A stretch of 64,000 bases of DNA from Silanimonas sp. (lineage in GTDB: Bacteria; Pseudomonadota; Gammaproteobacteria; Xanthomonadales; Xanthomonadaceae): the NCBI GenBank assembly GCA_026005095.1, contig BPKK01000001.1:186001-250000 (forward strand). The letters run 5' to 3'. The number at the start of each line of letters is the position of its first letter. Within the stretch, counting starts at the first letter, position 1. Positions 54,268-64,000 of the stretch are shown in pieces. The notes beneath the pieces are model-generated. The model did not search any database. It worked only from the letters and a program-made list of their open reading frames with translations, and was not told where the DNA came from. The position numbers were made by a program, and so were the translations under genes.

Positions 54268-55387
54268 ACATCCCCGCCATCGCCACTCCTCGTCCCATGT
54301 CCCACCCGTCTCACCGACTCGCCTTTCTCGACCGCTGGCTCACGCTGTGGATCTTCGCCGCCATGGCGCTCGGCGTGATCCTGGGCAGCCTGTTCCCTGC
54401 GCTGCCGGAGCAGCTGGGCGCCCTGAGCCTCGGCAACACCAATCTTCCGATCGCGATCGGACTGGTCCTGATGATGTACCCGCCACTGGCACGGGTACGC
54501 TACGAGGCGCTGCCGTCGGTGTTTCAGGATCGGCGGGTGCTCTTGCTCTCCTTGCTGCAGAACTGGCTGATCGGGCCGTTCTTGATGTTCGGCCTGGCTT
54601 TGCTGTTCTTGCACGATCGCCCAGAGTACATGGCGGGCCTGATCCTCGTCGGATTGGCCCGTTGCATCGCCATGGTGATCGTCTGGAACCAACTGGCCCG
54701 AGGTGACAACGAATACGTGGCCGGCCTGGTGGCATTCAACAGCATTTTTCAGGTGCTGTTCTTCAGCGTCTATGCCTGGTTCTTCATGAGCTTCCTGCCG
54801 ACCACCCTGGGGCTGCAAGGCTTCACGGTCGATGTCTCGTTCTGGACCATCGCGCAAGCGGTGCTGATTTACCTCGGCATCCCTTTCGCCGCCGGTTACC
54901 TGACCCGGCGCTGGCTGCGTCCCCGCAAAGGGAGCGGACTGGTATGACCAGGGTGTTCGTTCCGAGAACGGCCCCGCTCACCCTCGTCGCGCTGTTGTTC
55001 ACCATCGTTGCCATGTTCACATTCAAGGGCGGCGCGCTTCTCGCCTTGCCCTTCGATGTGCTGCGCATCGCACTGCCGCTGTCGCTCTACTTCGTCATCA
55101 TGTTCTTCGTGAGTTTCTGGCTCTCGAGGGCGGCAGGCACCGACTACGGCCGAGCCACGGCGCTTTCCTTCACCGCCGCCAGCAACAACTTCGAGCTCGC
55201 CATTGCCGTGGCGATTGCGGCTTTTGGCCTGGCCTCTCCGATCGCCTTCGCCACGGTGATCGGCCCATTGGTGGAAGTGCCCGTGCTGATTGCGATGGTC
55301 AGCGCGGCGCTCTGGCTCAAGCGCCGCTGGTGGCCGGACAGCCCGTACACGCCCGCTCCGGCCTGCCCGGCATCGGCACGCGATTGA
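54264..55387 (+). CDS. arsB (ACR3): ACR3-family arsenite efflux permease, split by frame shift(s)
   Basis: The pump exports arsenite using the proton gradient. The first half (54264-54947) has the conserved thiolate Cys134 in [24 protein letters not shown], given in part. The second half (54944-55387) starts around [18 protein letters not shown] and contains the [17 protein letters not shown] and [15 protein letters not shown] helices with the essential Glu. The usual link between them, KGxDWYxRxFxPR, is spread over three frames, DWY being at 54937-54945 in a third frame. So two close indels are likely. The full protein would be about 370 residues with ten helices. The lower-GC, smoother coding than neighbours suggests the ars genes arrived more recently. 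Confidence 0.85.
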
Positions 55388-55388
55388 G

Positions 55389-56113
55389 TCACCGGCAGCA
55401 GTCGTCCAGGTAAGCCGGCCCGCCGAGGTTGCGGGCCTGCGCCTCGATCCAGCGCTGCCCGCTGCCAGCACGTAGGCGCTGGGCGCCTCCACCCGATAGC
55501 GCCGCGGGCTCGGCAGCACGGCGGCGAGGCGGGCGCTCTCCGATGCCGTGAGCGCCGCCGCCGGCTTGCCGAAAAAGCGCCGGGCCGCCGCCTCGGCGCC
55601 GTACACGCCATCGCCGAACTCGGCGACATTGGCATACACCTCGAGGATGCGCCGCTTCGGCCAGATGAGCTCGACGAGCGCGGTGTACCAAGCCTCCAGC
55701 CCCTTGCGCAGCCAGCTGCGGCCGCTCCACAGGAACAGGTTCTTCGCCACCTGCTGGCTGATGGTGCTGGCCCCGCGCACCCGGCGGCCCTGCGCGTTGT
55801 GCTCGATGGCACGCTCGATGGCCTCGAGGTCGAAGCCGCGGTGTTCGGGGAAGCGCTGATCCTCGGCCGCCACCAAGGCGATCGGCAGCTGTGGCGAGAG
55901 CCGCTCCCAGCCCACCCAGTGGTAATCGAGCCGGAAGCCCGCCTCGCCGCCGCGCCAGGCCTCCCAGCGCCGCTCCAGCATCATCCCGCTCAGCGGCGGA
56001 TCGAGGAAGCGCAGCACCAGCACCTGCAGCACGGTGATGGCCACGAACAGCAGCGGCACCTGCCAGAGCAGGCGTCGCAGCCGGGCCACCCCACTACGGC
56101 GGCGGCCCCTCAT
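55389..56113 (-). CDS. mtgA: Monofunctional biosynthetic peptidoglycan transglycosylase, interrupted by a one-base frameshift
   Basis: MtgA polymerises lipid II into glycan strands in the periplasm. An N-terminal helix ([20 protein letters not shown]) anchors it. The GT51 catalytic domain has [15 protein letters not shown] with the catalytic Glu, [19 protein letters not shown] and [20 protein letters not shown]. Near the end the frame must change at about 55458-55460 (one G missing from a GGG run) to reach [14 protein letters not shown] and the stop at 55389. About 241 residues, normal for MtgA. The gene is non-essential in many species, so real decay is possible, but the break is minor and late. 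Confidence 0.88.
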
Positions 56114-56219
56114 GCCGCCCCCCGTTCGGGCAGGGTTTCCCCGCCTCGCGCTACCATCGCCACCTCCCTTGGTCCGATCGCGAAGCGTGGCGCCCGCGCG
56201 CCGCGCTGTCCACGCCCCC

Positions 56220-57110
56220 ATGCGAAGCACCGACACCCTCACCCGCTTCCTCATCGAGCACACTGGCGTCCGCGGGGGGCTGGTGAGCCTCGACGAGACC
56301 TGGCACGAGATCGCTGGCCGCGCCCCCTACCCGCCGGCCGTGGCCCGACTGCTCGGCGAGACGGCCGCCGCCGCGGCCCTGTTCTGCGGCCACGTGAAGG
56401 TGGACGGGCGCCTGAGCCTGCAGCTGCGCGGCAGCGGTGCCCTGCGCAGCCTGTTCGTGGAATGCACCTCGATGGGCACTCTGCGCGGCCTCGCCCGCCA
56501 CGCCGAGGCGGTGCCGGACGCCCTCGGCCCGCGCGACTTCGGCGAAGGCGCGATGCTCGCCATCACCATCGAGACCCTGCCCCCGGGCCAGCGCGAGAGG
56601 CAGCGCTACCAGGGCATGGTGGGACTGGAGGCCGATAGCCTGCGCGCCGCCTTCGAAGCCTACTTCCGCCAGTCCGAGCAGCTGCCCACCGCCCTGCTGC
56701 TGGCCGCCAACGACGAGCGTGCCGCCGGCCTGATGCTGCAGAAACTGCCGGGCGAGACCGGCGACGAGGACGCCTGGCGCCGGGTCGAGGCCCTGTTCAA
56801 CACCCTGCATGCCCCGGAACTGCTGGCCGGCCCCGACACCGACCTGCTCTGGCGCCTGTTCCACGAGGACGGGGTGCGAGTGCTCTCGCAGCAGCCCCTC
56901 GCCTTCCACTGCTCCTGCTCGCTGGCCCGGGTGGAGGAGATGTTCCAGGGCCTGGGCGAGGCCGAGGCGATGGCGGCTCTCCAGGAGGGCGAGGCCCGGG
57001 TGCACTGCGAGTTCTGCGGCCGCGACTACCGGGTGGACGCCGGGCGGATGCGGGCCCTGTTCGCCCCGGGCGCCCAGCCCAACGCCAGTGGAAGCCCGGG
57101 GCTGCAGTAG
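56220..57110 (+). CDS. hslO: Redox-regulated chaperone Hsp33
   Basis: A 296-residue cytosolic holdase switched on by oxidation and unfolding. The C-terminal zinc switch has CSC ([13 protein letters not shown]) and CEFC ([12 protein letters not shown]), the full four-Cys pattern. The N-terminal domain has [19 protein letters not shown] and later [15 protein letters not shown] before the redox domain. The ATG at 56220 is the best supported start. With ahpCF, oxyR and msrB it adds to the oxidative-stress content of the window. Confidence 0.95.
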   Translation: MRSTDTLTRFLIEHTGVRGGLVSLDETWHEIAGRAPYPPAVARLLGETAAAAALFCGHVKVDGRLSLQLRGSGALRSLFVECTSMGTLRGLARHAEAVPDALGPRDFGEGAMLAITIETLPPGQRERQRYQGMVGLEADSLRAAFEAYFRQSEQLPTALLLAANDERAAGLMLQKLPGETGDEDAWRRVEALFNTLHAPELLAGPDTDLLWRLFHEDGVRVLSQQPLAFHCSCSLARVEEMFQGLGEAEAMAALQEGEARVHCEFCGRDYRVDAGRMRALFAPGAQPNASGSPGLQ

Positions 57111-57122
57111 CCCGACACCAGG

Positions 57123-57150
57123 TTAAGACATCGTAAAAAAGTGCTACACT
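57123..57150 (+). promoter_or_regulatory. Sigma-70-type promoter for the barrel-like protein operon
   Basis: TTAAGA (57123-57128) and TACACT (57145-57150) with a 16-base spacer lie 45 bases before the ATG at 57195. The region is locally A-rich in a 70% GC context, which strengthens the call. Confidence 0.6.
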
Positions 57151-57194
57151 CGCCGGGCCGGGAACTTCCAGCGCCCTCTGCACTCCGACGCTCC

Positions 57195-58135
57195 ATGCGC
57201 GCCCTGCTCGCCTCGCCATCGCCGCCGCCCTTGCCCTCCCGGCTCCGGGCGTGCTGGCGCGCGCCGGCGGCGCCGGCGCGGCCCCCGAGGCAGCGGCCAC
57301 CGAGGCCGCCTCCGCGCTGCCGGTACCGGTGTGGAACAGCCACAGCGGCAAGCTCGAGGCCGTGCTCTGGATCGATACCGCCGGCCTGCCCGCGCAGGCC
57401 GGGAACCCTCCGACCCTGGGCCTGCGCTGGAGCGCCCGTGACGGCCTGGCGAGCGGCTCCCTGACCGCCCGTCTCGATCCCGGCCTCGGCCTGCTCTGCG
57501 GCCAGGGCGGCGGCAGCGTCGACCGCCTGAGCGAGCAGTGCCTGGTCACCCAGCTCGGCCGCCCGGCGCAGCCCGCCGGCCAGCTCGGCGCCCAGGCCAG
57601 CGTGCGCATCGGCCGCAGCGAGTGGACCGGCTACAGCGCCCTGCGCCGCAGCCACACCGAAGGCCTGCTGCCGGGCACCAACGTGGCCCTGCACATGCCG
57701 GAACTGCTGCCGCTCGCCGGTGCCCCCGGCCTCGGCATCGAGCAGCAGGATCTCGGCATCGTCGGCGAACTACGCCTCGGCCAGCAGGGCTGGGTCCGGG
57801 TGGGCGGCACCATCGCCCGTGCCCGCCTGATGCCGGCGGATGCCGTGCTGCCGGGCAGCGTGGCCCCGAGCTGGAACAGCCGCACCCTCTCCGTGGGCGG
57901 CGGCTATGGCGATCTTGGCGGCGAAGTCGTCGGCCGCGTGGTGCGCGTGCCCGGCGAACCGGAGGCCTACGGCACCCTCGGCCTCGGCGTGACCTGGCGC
58001 ACCCCCTGGTCGGCCCGCCTCACCGTCGGCGCGCAGAACCTGCTCAGCACCGGCGAGAACCCGATCACCCCGCGGACCGGTGACGAGCGCGAGGAGGGCC
58101 GCGTGCCCTACGTGCGCTACCAGCAGGATCTCTGA
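57195..58135 (+). CDS. Predicted exported beta-barrel-like protein of unknown function, frameshifted in the signal peptide
   Basis: From the ATG at 57195 a single missing C near 57211-57212 restores a clear signal peptide (a MRALLALAIAAALALP-type core) in frame with the rest. The mature part is about 290 residues and beta-rich with alternating polar and hydrophobic residues (QGWVRVGGTIARARLM, GTLGLGVTWRTPWSARLTV), which fits a small outer-membrane barrel. No named family is recognised. Two repeats of the type GxxDLG occur. It lies behind its own promoter and is followed by the methyltransferase gene seven bases later. Without the correction the gene would begin at a GTG at 57251 with no signal. 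Confidence 0.7.
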
Positions 58136-58141
58136 ACGGCC

Positions 58142-59141
58142 GTGGTGGAGGGCCATCCTCCGCATCCGGGTTCGCTTGGGGAACGGGCCGGCGTCTGGCA
58201 GCGCTACTGGGCCACCGGAGCCAGCCATTCCTTCGCCGGCTCCCTGCCCGCCGATTACGGCAGCACCATCGCGCGCTTCTGGGCTGGCGTCTTCGACGCC
58301 CTGCCGCCCGGTGCCCGGGTGCTCGACATCGGTACCGGCAGCGGGGTGCTGGCCCGGCTCTGGGCCGGGCATCCCGCCCATGCCACGCCGGGGGCACGAC
58401 TCGATGCCATCGATATCGTCCCCACCCCCGCTCCGTGGTTCACCGCGCTGCCTCCAGCGCTCCGGGCGCGCGTCCAATTCCATCCCGGCACCCGGGCCGA
58501 GGCCCTGCCCTTCGCCTCGGGCAGCATCGATCTCGCCATCAGCCAGTACGGCCTGGAATACGCGCCCCTGGGGCCGGCAACGGCGGAGCTGCGGCGGGTC
58601 CTCGCCCCCCGCGGGCGGATCGCGCTCATCGCCCACCACGCCCACGGCGCTCCGGCCAGGATCGCCCATGCCGACTGCCGGCATGCCGAGTGGCTCGGCG
58701 CCCCCGACGGCCCGCTCGACCTTCTCGAATCCCTGCTCCCGCTCGTCGCCGAGAGCCGCAGCGCCGAGGGCCGTGCCCGGCTTTCGGCCTCCCCGGAAGC
58801 CAACGCCCTCCGCCTGCGGATGAACGCCGTGCTGGGCGAGCTCATGGCGCGTGCCGAACAGCCGGAGGCCGATCTCTGCCACGAGGCCCTGGACACGGTG
58901 AAGGCGGCAGATCGCCCTCGCCCAAGGCGGCGCCCTCGACGCTGCCCTCGACGGCCTGCGCGACTGGCGCCAAACCCTTGCGGACACCCGTCTGCGCGCC
59001 AGCGAACTCATTGCCTGCGCCCTCGACGAAGACGGGATCGCGCAGCTCGCTCGGCAACTGGCGCGTCCGGACCAGGCGGCCCATTGGGCGCCCCTGTTCG
59101 TCGATGGCACGCTGCTGGGCTGGACACTCCGCATCGACTGA
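58142..59141 (+). CDS. Class I SAM-dependent methyltransferase, interrupted by a one-base frameshift
   Basis: A methyltransferase with the SAM-binding VLDIGTGSGVLARLWAG, the acidic LDAIDIVPTP strand and an LEYAPLGPATAELRRVLAPRG motif IV region, typical of small-molecule or peptide methylation. After about residue 253 the frame must change (one extra G at 58903-58904) to read RQIALAQGGALDAALDG, and on to a stop at 59141. The total is about 332 residues. It starts at GTG 58142. It sits between the barrel-like gene and the TPR/aspartyl hydroxylase gene and is likely cotranscribed with them. Confidence 0.8.
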
Positions 59142-59153
59142 ATCACCACCACC

Positions 59154-60470
59154 ATGCAGCCCGCCTCCCCCGCCAGCCTCCTCGAATACGCACGCCGGCT
59201 CGCCAGCCAAGGCCGCTGGCCCGAGGTCAGGGAATGCCTCGCGTCTCTCGCCACAGTGGGCGACGCCCCGCAAGACCGCGACACCGGCCTGCTGCTTGCG
59301 CAGTCGGAGTTCGCTACCGGTGCCGTGGAAACGGCGCGGACCCGTTTGGAGGACCTGATCCGCAGCCACCCTGAAGATGCCCCCTTGCATTACGAGGCCG
59401 CCGCCATGGCTCTCGATGCCGGGCACTTCGACGCCGCGGAGGCCCATGCCGCGTCCTGCATCCGGCTATCGCCCAATCACTTCGGCGCCTGGCTCGTGGC
59501 CGGCTTCGCCCGGGCGGGGCTTGGCGAGCGTGACCGCTCGCTCGGTGCCCTGCTCCGCGCCATTCGACTGGCCGAGCGGGCCGACCCACGCCGGCTGCCG
59601 CCAGCGATCCGCCAGGGGCTTTCCGAGGCCTCGCGGCGAGTCCGGCAACGGCTCGCCGAGGTGCTCGATGCCTCGCTCGATCCCGTCGCCCGTGAGTACG
59701 GCGAAGCCGATGTCGCCCGGCTGCGCAAGGGGGCGGCCATCTTCGCCGGCTTCGCGCCCCCCAGCTTTGCCCATCCGCTCTGGCGCCCCGGCCTGTTCTA
59801 CATCCCCGACCTGCCGGTACGGATGTTCTTCGAACGCGAGGAGTTCGACTGGCACGCGCTCGCCGAAGCCGCCTACCCGGCCATCCGCGGCGAACTCCTC
59901 GCCTGCCTGGAAGATGCCGAAGCAGCCGGTTTCAGCCCCTATGTAGACCATGCGGAAGGAACCCACGAGGCTCAGGTATGGGCCGAGGTGAACCGCTCTA
60001 GGCGCTGGTCCAGCCTGCACTTCTTCCGCCACGGAGAACCCCGCCCCGCGGCCCATGCCCGGTGCCCGGCCACCTCGGCGATGCTGGCGGCCGTAGACCT
60101 GCAGCGCATCCCGGGCTACGGCCCGGAAGCCATGTTCTCGGTGCTGCAGCCCGGCGCTCGCATCCCCCCGCACTATGGGAGTGTGAATGGCCGGCTGATC
60201 GTCCACCTGCCGCTGGTGGTGCCTCCCGATTGCGGCGGCCTGCGTGTGGGCACCGAGACGCGGGGCTGGGAGGAAGGCCGGCTGCTGATTTTCGACGACA
60301 GCTTCCAGCACGAGGCCTGGAACCACAGCGATGCCGTGCGCACCGTGCTCATCTTCGATACCTGGAACCCGGCCCTGAGCCCCGGCGAGCGGGAGGCAAC
60401 CCGCGCCGTACTCATTGCTGTGCAGGGCTTCGAGGCCGCCTTGCTCGGCGAGGCCGGCGTGCCCGGCTGA
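59154..60470 (+). CDS. TPR protein with aspartyl/asparaginyl beta-hydroxylase domain
   Basis: A 438-residue protein with TPR-like helical repeats at about residues 5-180 and a C-terminal AspH-type 2-oxoglutarate/iron dioxygenase domain. Domain landmarks are a LQRIPGYGPEAMFSVLQPG lead, the iron-ligand region PPHYGSVNGRLIVHLPL, then LRVGTETRGWEEGRLLIFDD and the second His in SFQHEAWNHSD. These enzymes hydroxylate Asp/Asn side chains of peptides or proteins. No signal peptide is visible. It is tail-to-tail with a TPR-sulfotransferase and preceded by a methyltransferase, suggesting a shared peptide or protein-modification task. Confidence 0.87.
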   Translation: MQPASPASLLEYARRLASQGRWPEVRECLASLATVGDAPQDRDTGLLLAQSEFATGAVETARTRLEDLIRSHPEDAPLHYEAAAMALDAGHFDAAEAHAASCIRLSPNHFGAWLVAGFARAGLGERDRSLGALLRAIRLAERADPRRLPPAIRQGLSEASRRVRQRLAEVLDASLDPVAREYGEADVARLRKGAAIFAGFAPPSFAHPLWRPGLFYIPDLPVRMFFEREEFDWHALAEAAYPAIRGELLACLEDAEAAGFSPYVDHAEGTHEAQVWAEVNRSRRWSSLHFFRHGEPRPAAHARCPATSAMLAAVDLQRIPGYGPEAMFSVLQPGARIPPHYGSVNGRLIVHLPLVVPPDCGGLRVGTETRGWEEGRLLIFDDSFQHEAWNHSDAVRTVLIFDTWNPALSPGEREATRAVLIAVQGFEAALLGEAGVPG

Positions 60471-60477
60471 TCGCCCC

Positions 60478-62040
60478 TCAGACCCCGGGCAGCGGCAGGC
60501 CCAGGGCCTCCGCGAGCGGCCCGAGTTTCGCGGCATAGGCCGCCACCAGCCCGTCGCGGTCGCGACGCAGCCCGTCGCGCACCAGCACGGCACTGGCGGT
60601 GGCCACCGCATCGCCCTCTGCGCCCCAGTTCGAGCATCGCAGGATCGAAATCGAGGCCCAGCGCCGCCAGAACCGGCGCCAGCGCAGCCCGCGGGTCCTG
60701 CACGAGACGGGCGTAGTCGATCTCGACCATACGGCCCGGCGGCAAGACTTCGCGCCAATGCTTCATCAGCAGGGCCTGCCGCCGGTGATATTCGGCGAAC
60801 TCGCGCAGTCGTAGGAATACGGGCAGGCCTGGCCGAAGAGCGTGCGGAAATTCGACAGGCCCACGGCCAGCGGGTCACGGTGCACATGGACGATCAGCGC
60901 ACCGGGCAGCGCCCGCGCAATCGCCCCGAGATTGTGGACATTGCCTGGCAGCTTGTCGGTGAGAAAGGGCTTGTTGCCCGCCTGCCAGCGTAGGAGCTCG
61001 AGATATCCCCTGCCCATCCGCGCGTAGTCGTGCCGGTCGCGGGTCAGCACGGCATGCTCATGGCACTCGCCGCGGAAGTGCAGCCCGCTTTCGCGACGCA
61101 GCACCGTGGGGAACCCGAAACTCTCGCCCGCCGTGGCGATGGCCGGATGGCCGCCAAGCAAGCGTTCGACCAGCGTGGTGCCGGAACGGTAATGCCCCAC
61201 GATGAAAATCGGCCGCAGATGGGGGTCCTGATAGCCATCCTCGGCCTTCAATTCGGCGGCGGACACGCGCAGCAGAGCCGCCGTCAGGGCCCGGCTGGCC
61301 TCGAGGTCGTAGTGCACCTGCTGGCGCTGCGCCGAGGCACCGAGTTGCAGCGCCTCCCAGGCCTCATCGTAGGCAGCGAGCTCATGCAACTCGTTGTGCA
61401 GGGCATGCCCGAGCCAGGCCCGGGCCGCCGTATCGCCGGCACGCGCCAGCAGTGCCCGGAGGCGGGGAATGCGGCCCTCCGGCTCCGGCAGGCGCAGGCG
61501 TGAGCGGAGCCAATGGCTTCCGGGGTCATCCGGCAAGACCGCCAGCACGCGGTCGATGTGCTGCGATGCCGATTCGAAACGGCCGAAGGCAATGTCCTGT
61601 TCGGCCTTGAGGTAGTGGGCCGTGGGCAGGTCTGGTTCTCGGCGCAAGGCATCGTCGAGACAGGCATCGGCCTCCCGATGCAGGCCGGAGGCCGCAAGGC
61701 TGCGGGCGAACCCCACCAACTGGCTGGCCGAGCCCCACGCAGAGAGCGGGATCTGTGAGGCCACGGCGCGCAGGAGACCGGATTCCCCGATGGCATGCAA
61801 GCCCGAGGCCAGCAGTAACACCTCCCGGGGGGAGCGCATCGGGGCGTCCAGGGCCCGCAGAATGAGCTCCCGACCATGTCCATGGCGACCGGCCTCCAGA
61901 TGCAGGCCGCCCAGCCCCAGCAGCGCTTCGGCACTGTCCGGCTGACGGCGCAAGACCTCCGTGTAGCAGGCAGCGGCGCCGCCCCGATCTCCCGCCTCGA
62001 TGCGGCGATGCGCTTGCGCAAGCTGGGCTTCGAGTTGCAC
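60478..62040 (-). CDS. TPR-containing sulfotransferase, interrupted by two one-base frameshifts
   Basis: An approximately 520-residue protein. N-terminal TPR-like repeats (AACYTEVLRRQPDSAEALLG) lead to a sulfotransferase domain with the PAPS 5'-phosphosulfate loop in PIFIVGHYRSGTTLVERLL, a 3'-phosphate motif region VHRDPLAVGLSNFRTLF and a downstream MVEIDYARLVQDP. Breaks are a missing base near 60808 and an extra one in the C run at 60623-60626; correcting both gives a continuous end (LVRDGLRRDRDGLVAAYAAK, in part) to the stop at 60478. A GTG at 62040 with GAGGAG upstream is the likely start; an ATG at 62058 is also possible. It faces the TPR/AspH gene, with only seven bases between stops. 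Confidence 0.83.
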
Positions 62041-62103
62041 CCTCGTTCTCCTCACCATTCGCCGCCGGCGTGGGCATTGTGCGCGCATCCAAGCCTACCG
62101 GCC

Positions 62104-62133
62104 AAAAAACAAGGGCCCCTTGCGGGGCCCTTG
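62104..62133 (-). terminator. Rho-independent terminator of the TonB-dependent receptor
   Basis: On the minus strand, a perfect ten-base stem (arms 62124-62133 and 62110-62119, four-base loop) is followed directly by six T (A-run 62104-62109 on plus). It lies 22 bases beyond the receptor stop. This is the only textbook terminator I see in the window. Confidence 0.93.
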
Positions 62134-62154
62134 CAGTTTCCACGACTGCCCAGA

Positions 62155-64000
62155 TCAGAAGTTCTGGGTATAGCGGAAGTACGGCACGCGGCCGTAGCCA
62201 TCGTACAGGGCGAAGTCGAAGCCGCGACCGGTCGGGTCATACGGATCGAGCACCGGGTCCTTGTCGGCGATGTTGTTCACACCCAGGGTGAAGCGGCCGT
62301 TCCACGGGGCATTCCAGTTGACCTGCAGGTCGTGGGTCACCCAGGCCGGGAGATAGTCCGGATAACTGGTGTCACCAGCGAGCTTCGCGGTCGAATCGGT
62401 CTTGTGGATGTAGTTGATGTTCCACGCCACCGAGAAGTCGGAGATCGACCACTGGTTCTGCAGCACGGCGCGGTAGCGCGGGGTGCTCGGCTCATTGACG
62501 ATGTTGGCGCCGCCATCGACCGAGTAGTCACGCACGTAGCTCAGCTGGAACTGCTGCTGCAGGGTACCGAAGTCGGCGAAGTCGAAGTTGGTACGGACGT
62601 TGAGGTCCGCGCCGCTGGTCTCGACCGTGCCGAGGTTGGTGAAGCCGCGCTGGATGTACAGCACCTCACCCGCGGAACCGAAGGCCGCGCCCAAGCCCAG
62701 CGAGGGGTTCGGCGGCACGGCATTGGCCGGCAGGGTGCTGAGACCCGGCGGGCAGTTCGCCGTGGTGCCGGCCAAGCAGGACAGGATCTGGTTCGAGGTG
62801 ATGCCGGCGATGCGGTTCTCGACCTTGATGTTGTAGTAGTCGAGGCTGAGGTTCAGCCAGCTCGTGGCATCCCAGGCGCCGCCCACCGACCACTGCTTCG
62901 AGTTCTCCGACTCGAGGTTCGGGTTGGCAATCACGTACGCATTGATCTGCGTCGAGCAGGTCGACGGGAGACCGAAGGCCACGCAGGTCGGGGCGTGCGT
63001 CACCGAGTCGGCCGAGAAGGCCGCCTTGGCATTCAGGATGTCCAGGGTGGGCGCACGGAAGCCCTCGCCGTAGCTGGCGCGCAGGGTCAGGGTGTCGAGC
63101 GGGCTGTAACGGAACGAGATCTTCGGCGAGGTGTCGTTGCCGTAGTCGCTGTAGCGGTCATGACGCGCCGCCACGTTGATCTCGAAGTTGTTGAGGATCG
63201 GGAACAGCGCCTCGACATAGACCGCACGCACCTGGCGCGAGCCGTCCGACGAGTTACCGGCCGAACCGGAGACCACGCCGGCTTCCGACAGCGAGTCGTA
63301 GAGGTCCTTGTAGAACTCCTTGCGGTACTCGCCACCGAAGGCCAGGGCCGCGGTGCCACCGGAGAGCTCGAAGAGGTCCATGTTCGCCGAGGCGTAGATC
63401 TCGTCGATGGTGAAGGTGGAGTCGCGGCCGGTGGTGACCGTGAAGCTGTTCAGCAGGTCGCGGTCGTTGCCGAACGGATCATAGATGTCGTACGTGCCAT
63501 TGCGATGGCCGCCTGGGCCGAGCTGGCCAGGATGTAACCGCGGCCGATCTCGTAGTACTGCGAGTCGGCGCGGCGCAGGCCGGCGTTCACGCTGATCTCG
63601 CCGATGCGGCCGTCGAAGCCCAGGTCCAGCGAGTAGACGTTGGCATCCGAGCTGGTGTCGCGGTTGCCGGCGGCGGCAAAGCGGTGGCGCAGGAAGTAGG
63701 GCACCGTGGGGTCATAGCCCTGGCCGGGGAAGCGCACCGCCGGATGGTTCGGCGAGCCCACCGGGATGAAGATGCCGCCACCCGGCCACGGGCTGGAGGG
63801 CACCGGAGCGTAACGGCCGAAGCTCTTCACGCGGCTGGTGGTCGCGTTGAAGTACATCGACCAGTCGTCGTTGATCTCGAAGTTGCTGCGGGCGAACTGG
63901 GCGCTGTTGCGGATCTCGGCCTCGTCGGCGGCGACGAAGGTGAAGTCGTACAGGCAGCGGCGGGTCAGGCCCGAGCCGATGGTGAAGAAGCCATTGGTAT
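62155..64000 (-). CDS. TonB-dependent outer-membrane receptor, partial at right edge, one-base frameshift
   Basis: About 615 residues of the barrel of a TonB-dependent receptor. The N-terminus and plug lie beyond the right edge. Typical barrel strands include YSPLDTLTLRASYGEGFRAPTL, given in part, and the terminal FRYTQNF ends in the required F. The frame breaks near 63502, where one missing base separates SSAQAAIA from NGTYDIYDPFGNDRDLLNS. GFRAPTLDILNA and NISLDYYNIKVEN-like strands place it with the oar-like or siderophore-type receptors common in Xanthomonads. Substrate unknown. A strong terminator follows, and the TPR-sulfotransferase gene lies downstream on the same strand but separate in transcription. 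Confidence 0.9.

Noticed and set aside
57251-58135. Barrel-like protein starting at GTG 57251 without a signal peptide
   Set aside because: A one-base correction near 57211 joins it to an ATG with a well-formed signal peptide behind a good promoter, which is a better explanation.

Overview
The window is about 70% GC and almost entirely coding. Gene content points to a gammaproteobacterium, most likely of the Lysobacterales (Xanthomonadales): an lptD-surA-pdxA-rsmA-apaG-apaH block, two paired flavin hydroxylases of ubiquinone synthesis, two TonB-dependent receptors, a DUF1631 protein, and TPR-sulfotransferase and TPR-hydroxylase genes. This is inferred from gene families and order, not from a marker gene. 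I see no rRNA, tRNA, CRISPR array, insertion sequence or prophage. No stretch above about 300 bases lacks a gene.

Layout. 1-8.8 kb: the end of a CorA cation channel, sufT, a divergent pair of PhoD phosphatase and TonB-dependent receptor, and a three-gene proton-translocating transhydrogenase (pntA1-pntA2-pntB). 8.8-20.7 kb: a DUF1631 protein; an overlapping trio of nitroreductase, 5'-3' exonuclease and Nudix hydrolase; proline iminopeptidase; an HNH protein; an unknown protein with a repeated linker; dxs; a cation/proton antiporter; prmC overlapping a lone Pycsar-effector-like membrane protein. 20.7-24.9 kb: a peroxide-defence locus, ahpC-ahpF divergent from oxyR. 24.8-37.7 kb: EamA transporter, glutathione transferase, a 7TM signalling protein with a decayed GGDEF domain, glnS, a Cys-rich lipoprotein, a deaminase, rlmM, two ubiquinone hydroxylases, cobalamin adenosyltransferase, a histone-deacetylase-like hydrolase and msrB.

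37.7-50.1 kb: lptD-surA-pdxA-rsmA-apaG-apaH on the plus strand faces dgkA-rlmI-EAL gene-lgt-thyA-folA on the minus strand. 50.2-53.5 kb: small accessory genes (YebE/DUF533-like, AIM24-like, CBS pair, glycosyltransferase). 53.5-55.4 kb: an arsenic operon (arsR, arsC, ACR3) behind a clear palindrome. 55.4-64 kb: mtgA, hslO, a signal-peptide-bearing barrel-like protein, a methyltransferase, a TPR/aspartyl beta-hydroxylase, a TPR-sulfotransferase, and a TonB-dependent receptor running off the right edge.

The most striking property is that at least 13 single-base frame breaks interrupt otherwise well-conserved genes, including the normally essential lptD, lgt and folA. Most lie in runs of 2-6 identical bases, and seven fall in the last 9 kb. 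I read these as probable consensus errors, so those genes are annotated at full length with the break site stated. An apparent lgt-thyA fusion is most simply explained the same way. I do not see a complete, clearly new defence or biosynthetic system. The best leads are the cyclase-less Pycsar-effector-like protein, the hydroxylase/sulfotransferase/methyltransferase/receptor neighbourhood at the right end, and the hairpin and operator structures of the ahpC-ahpF/oxyR locus.
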